The translations under genes and the position numbers were made by a program. Source: an uncultured Ruminococcus sp. (GTDB taxonomy: Bacteria > Bacillota > Clostridia > Oscillospirales > Acutalibacteraceae). Taken from it: 51,103 nt of DNA. This document shows positions 50,186-51,103 of this stretch, piece by piece. The notes under the pieces were generated by a model, which saw nothing but the letters and a program-made list of their open reading frames with translations, made no database searches and had not been told where the DNA came from. The stretch covers positions 1-51,103 of the forward strand of contig CACZWQ010000013.1 of assembly GCA_902784855.1 (NCBI GenBank), in the 5' to 3' direction. How positions within the stretch are numbered: the stretch's first letter is position 1; the number at the start of each line of letters is the position of its first letter.

Positions 50186-50604
50186 TGTTAATGCCTAAGA
50201 GAGTGAAATACAGAAGAGTCCATCGCGGCAGAATGACCGGCAAGGCGCTCAGAGGCAATAAGGTCACCTACGGTGAGTACGGCCTGATGGCGACCGAGCC
50301 CGCGTGGATCACTTCCAACCAGATCGAGGCTGCCCGTATCGCCATGACGCGTTACTGCAAGAGATTTGGTAAGGTTTGGATCAAGATTTTCCCTGACAAG
50401 CCTATCACGGCAAGACCTGCCGAGACCCGTATGGGTAAAGGTAAAGGTAATGTCGAGTACTGGGTAGCAGTTGTCAAGCCCGGCAGAGTGATGTTCGAGC
50501 TGGCAGGCGTCGACGAGGCGACCGCCAGAGAGGCGATGCGTCTTGCCGCCAACAAGCTCCCCATCAAGTGCAAATTCGTGAAGAAAGAGGAGGGTGAGCA
50601 GTAA
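50185..50604 (+). CDS. rplP: 50S ribosomal protein L16
   Basis: The 139-residue protein begins [19 protein letters not shown] and has [20 protein letters not shown] and [20 protein letters not shown]16 binds near the A-site of the 50S. ATG 50185 overlaps the rpsC stop; an alternative ATG at 50191 exists, but the longer start matches the family. Confidence 0.97.
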   Translation: MLMPKRVKYRRVHRGRMTGKALRGNKVTYGEYGLMATEPAWITSNQIEAARIAMTRYCKRFGKVWIKIFPDKPITARPAETRMGKGKGNVEYWVAVVKPGRVMFELAGVDEATAREAMRLAANKLPIKCKFVKKEEGEQ

Positions 50605-50804
50605 TGAAAGCATCAGAACTCAGAGAATTGACCGTCGAAGAGCTTCAGAGAAAGCTCACCGAGCTTAAAGCCGAGCTTTTCAATCTCCGTTTCCAGCTTG
50701 CTGTCAACCAGCTCGAAAATTCCAACCGCATCGGCGCTGTCAAGAAGGATATAGCGCGTGTTTCCACCGTGCTCCGTCAGCGCGAGCTTGCCGGTGAAGA
50801 CTAA
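50604..50804 (+). CDS. rpmC: 50S ribosomal protein L29
   Basis: The 66-residue helical protein has [17 protein letters not shown] and [19 protein letters not shown], as in L29. It sits by the tunnel exit near L23. Its ATG overlaps the rplP stop by one base. Confidence 0.97.
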   Translation: MKASELRELTVEELQRKLTELKAELFNLRFQLAVNQLENSNRIGAVKKDIARVSTVLRQRELAGED

Positions 50805-50821
50805 GAGAGGAGGACGTAACA

Positions 50822-51079
50822 GTGAGTGAAAGAAATATGAGAAAGACCGTTGTCGGCAGAGTCGTCAGCGACAAAATGGATAAGACCATCGTCGTTGCCG
50901 TTGAGGACAGCGTAAAGCATAAGCTTTATAACAAGATCGTTAAGCGTACCGTTCGTTTCAAGGCGCATGACGAGAACAACGAATGCGGCGTCGGCGACCG
51001 TGTCAAGATTATGGAGACCCGTCCTCTTTCTAAGGATAAAAGATGGAGACTCGTCGAGATTATTGAGAAAGCTAAATAA
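50822..51079 (+). CDS. rpsQ: 30S ribosomal protein S17
   Basis: The 85-residue protein (GTG 50822 after GAGAGGAGG) has [20 protein letters not shown], the signature [19 protein letters not shown] and [22 protein letters not shown]17 is an early 30S assembly protein. The operon is expected to continue with rplN beyond the window; the last 24 bases hold no gene start. Confidence 0.97.
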   Translation: MSERNMRKTVVGRVVSDKMDKTIVVAVEDSVKHKLYNKIVKRTVRFKAHDENNECGVGDRVKIMETRPLSKDKRWRLVEIIEKAK

Positions 51080-51103
51080 GTTATTTTAGCGACTTTGAAT
51101 TAA

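Overview
The window looks like a chromosomal segment from a GC-rich, spore-forming anaerobe of the Clostridia, most likely near Ruminococcaceae/Oscillospiraceae. This rests on spoIIID and spoVAC, acyl-CoA dehydratase activase genes, a dockerin-bearing secreted protein, consensus sigma-A promoters and a canonical Firmicutes S10 ribosomal operon. The taxon is inferred from gene content; no rRNA or tRNA gene was seen.

Layout. Bases 1-430 hold the N-terminal part of an IS30-type transposase (minus strand), followed by an inverted-repeat-rich intergenic region. Bases 0.9-5.2 kb carry a two-gene acyl-CoA dehydratase activase/dehydratase-like pair. Bases 5.2-6.3 kb carry a small lipoprotein, a dispersed-type inverted repeat and spoIIID. 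Bases 6.4-8.9 kb encode a secreted transglutaminase-like/dockerin protein. Bases 9.0-12.9 kb are a one-carbon operon: metF, a free-standing MetH reactivation domain and metH. Bases 13.2-15.1 kb encode a FlaA1/CapD-type membrane sugar-nucleotide dehydratase.

Bases 15.1-18.3 kb hold the most interesting locus: a glmS-class self-cleaving ribozyme in the leader of an operon that begins with nagB, not glmS, and continues with a left-handed beta-helix acyltransferase and glmM. The order fits an amino-sugar biosynthetic route (F6P to GlcN6P to GlcN1P to GlcNAc1P) in which NagB runs in the aminating direction and the GlcN6P-sensing ribozyme gives feedback control.

Bases 18.4-20.9 kb encode a membrane protein and a protein with an acidic first half and a basic end. 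Bases 20.9-24.2 kb carry pyrC, a DRE-TIM aldolase and pyrF. Bases 24.2-26.6 kb carry serC and serA (serA frameshifted). Bases 26.8-29.0 kb carry a secreted GH13 amylase, also disrupted. Bases 29.0-36.1 kb are a minus-strand operon: a PASTA/YARHG membrane protein followed by three paralogous zinc-ribbon transmembrane Ser/Thr kinases, two of which share a recurring extracytoplasmic domain.

Bases 36.2-37.7 kb hold a flavodoxin and a G3E GTPase, and 37.7-38.2 kb spoVAC. Bases 38.4-44.4 kb hold a cysteine desulfurase and thiI, then a sortase B fusion, a MoCF/CinA-like protein and an EctB-type aminotransferase. Bases 44.4-45.5 kb (minus strand) hold cobO and a lipoprotein. From 45.6 kb to the end runs the S10 operon (rpsJ to rpsQ) behind a long leader with an internal terminator-like hairpin.

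Cross-links: cobO and metH both depend on corrinoids; the desulfurase probably supplies sulfur to ThiI; amylase and dockerin proteins point to polysaccharide use; nagB-glmM, FlaA1 and sortase B concern the cell envelope.
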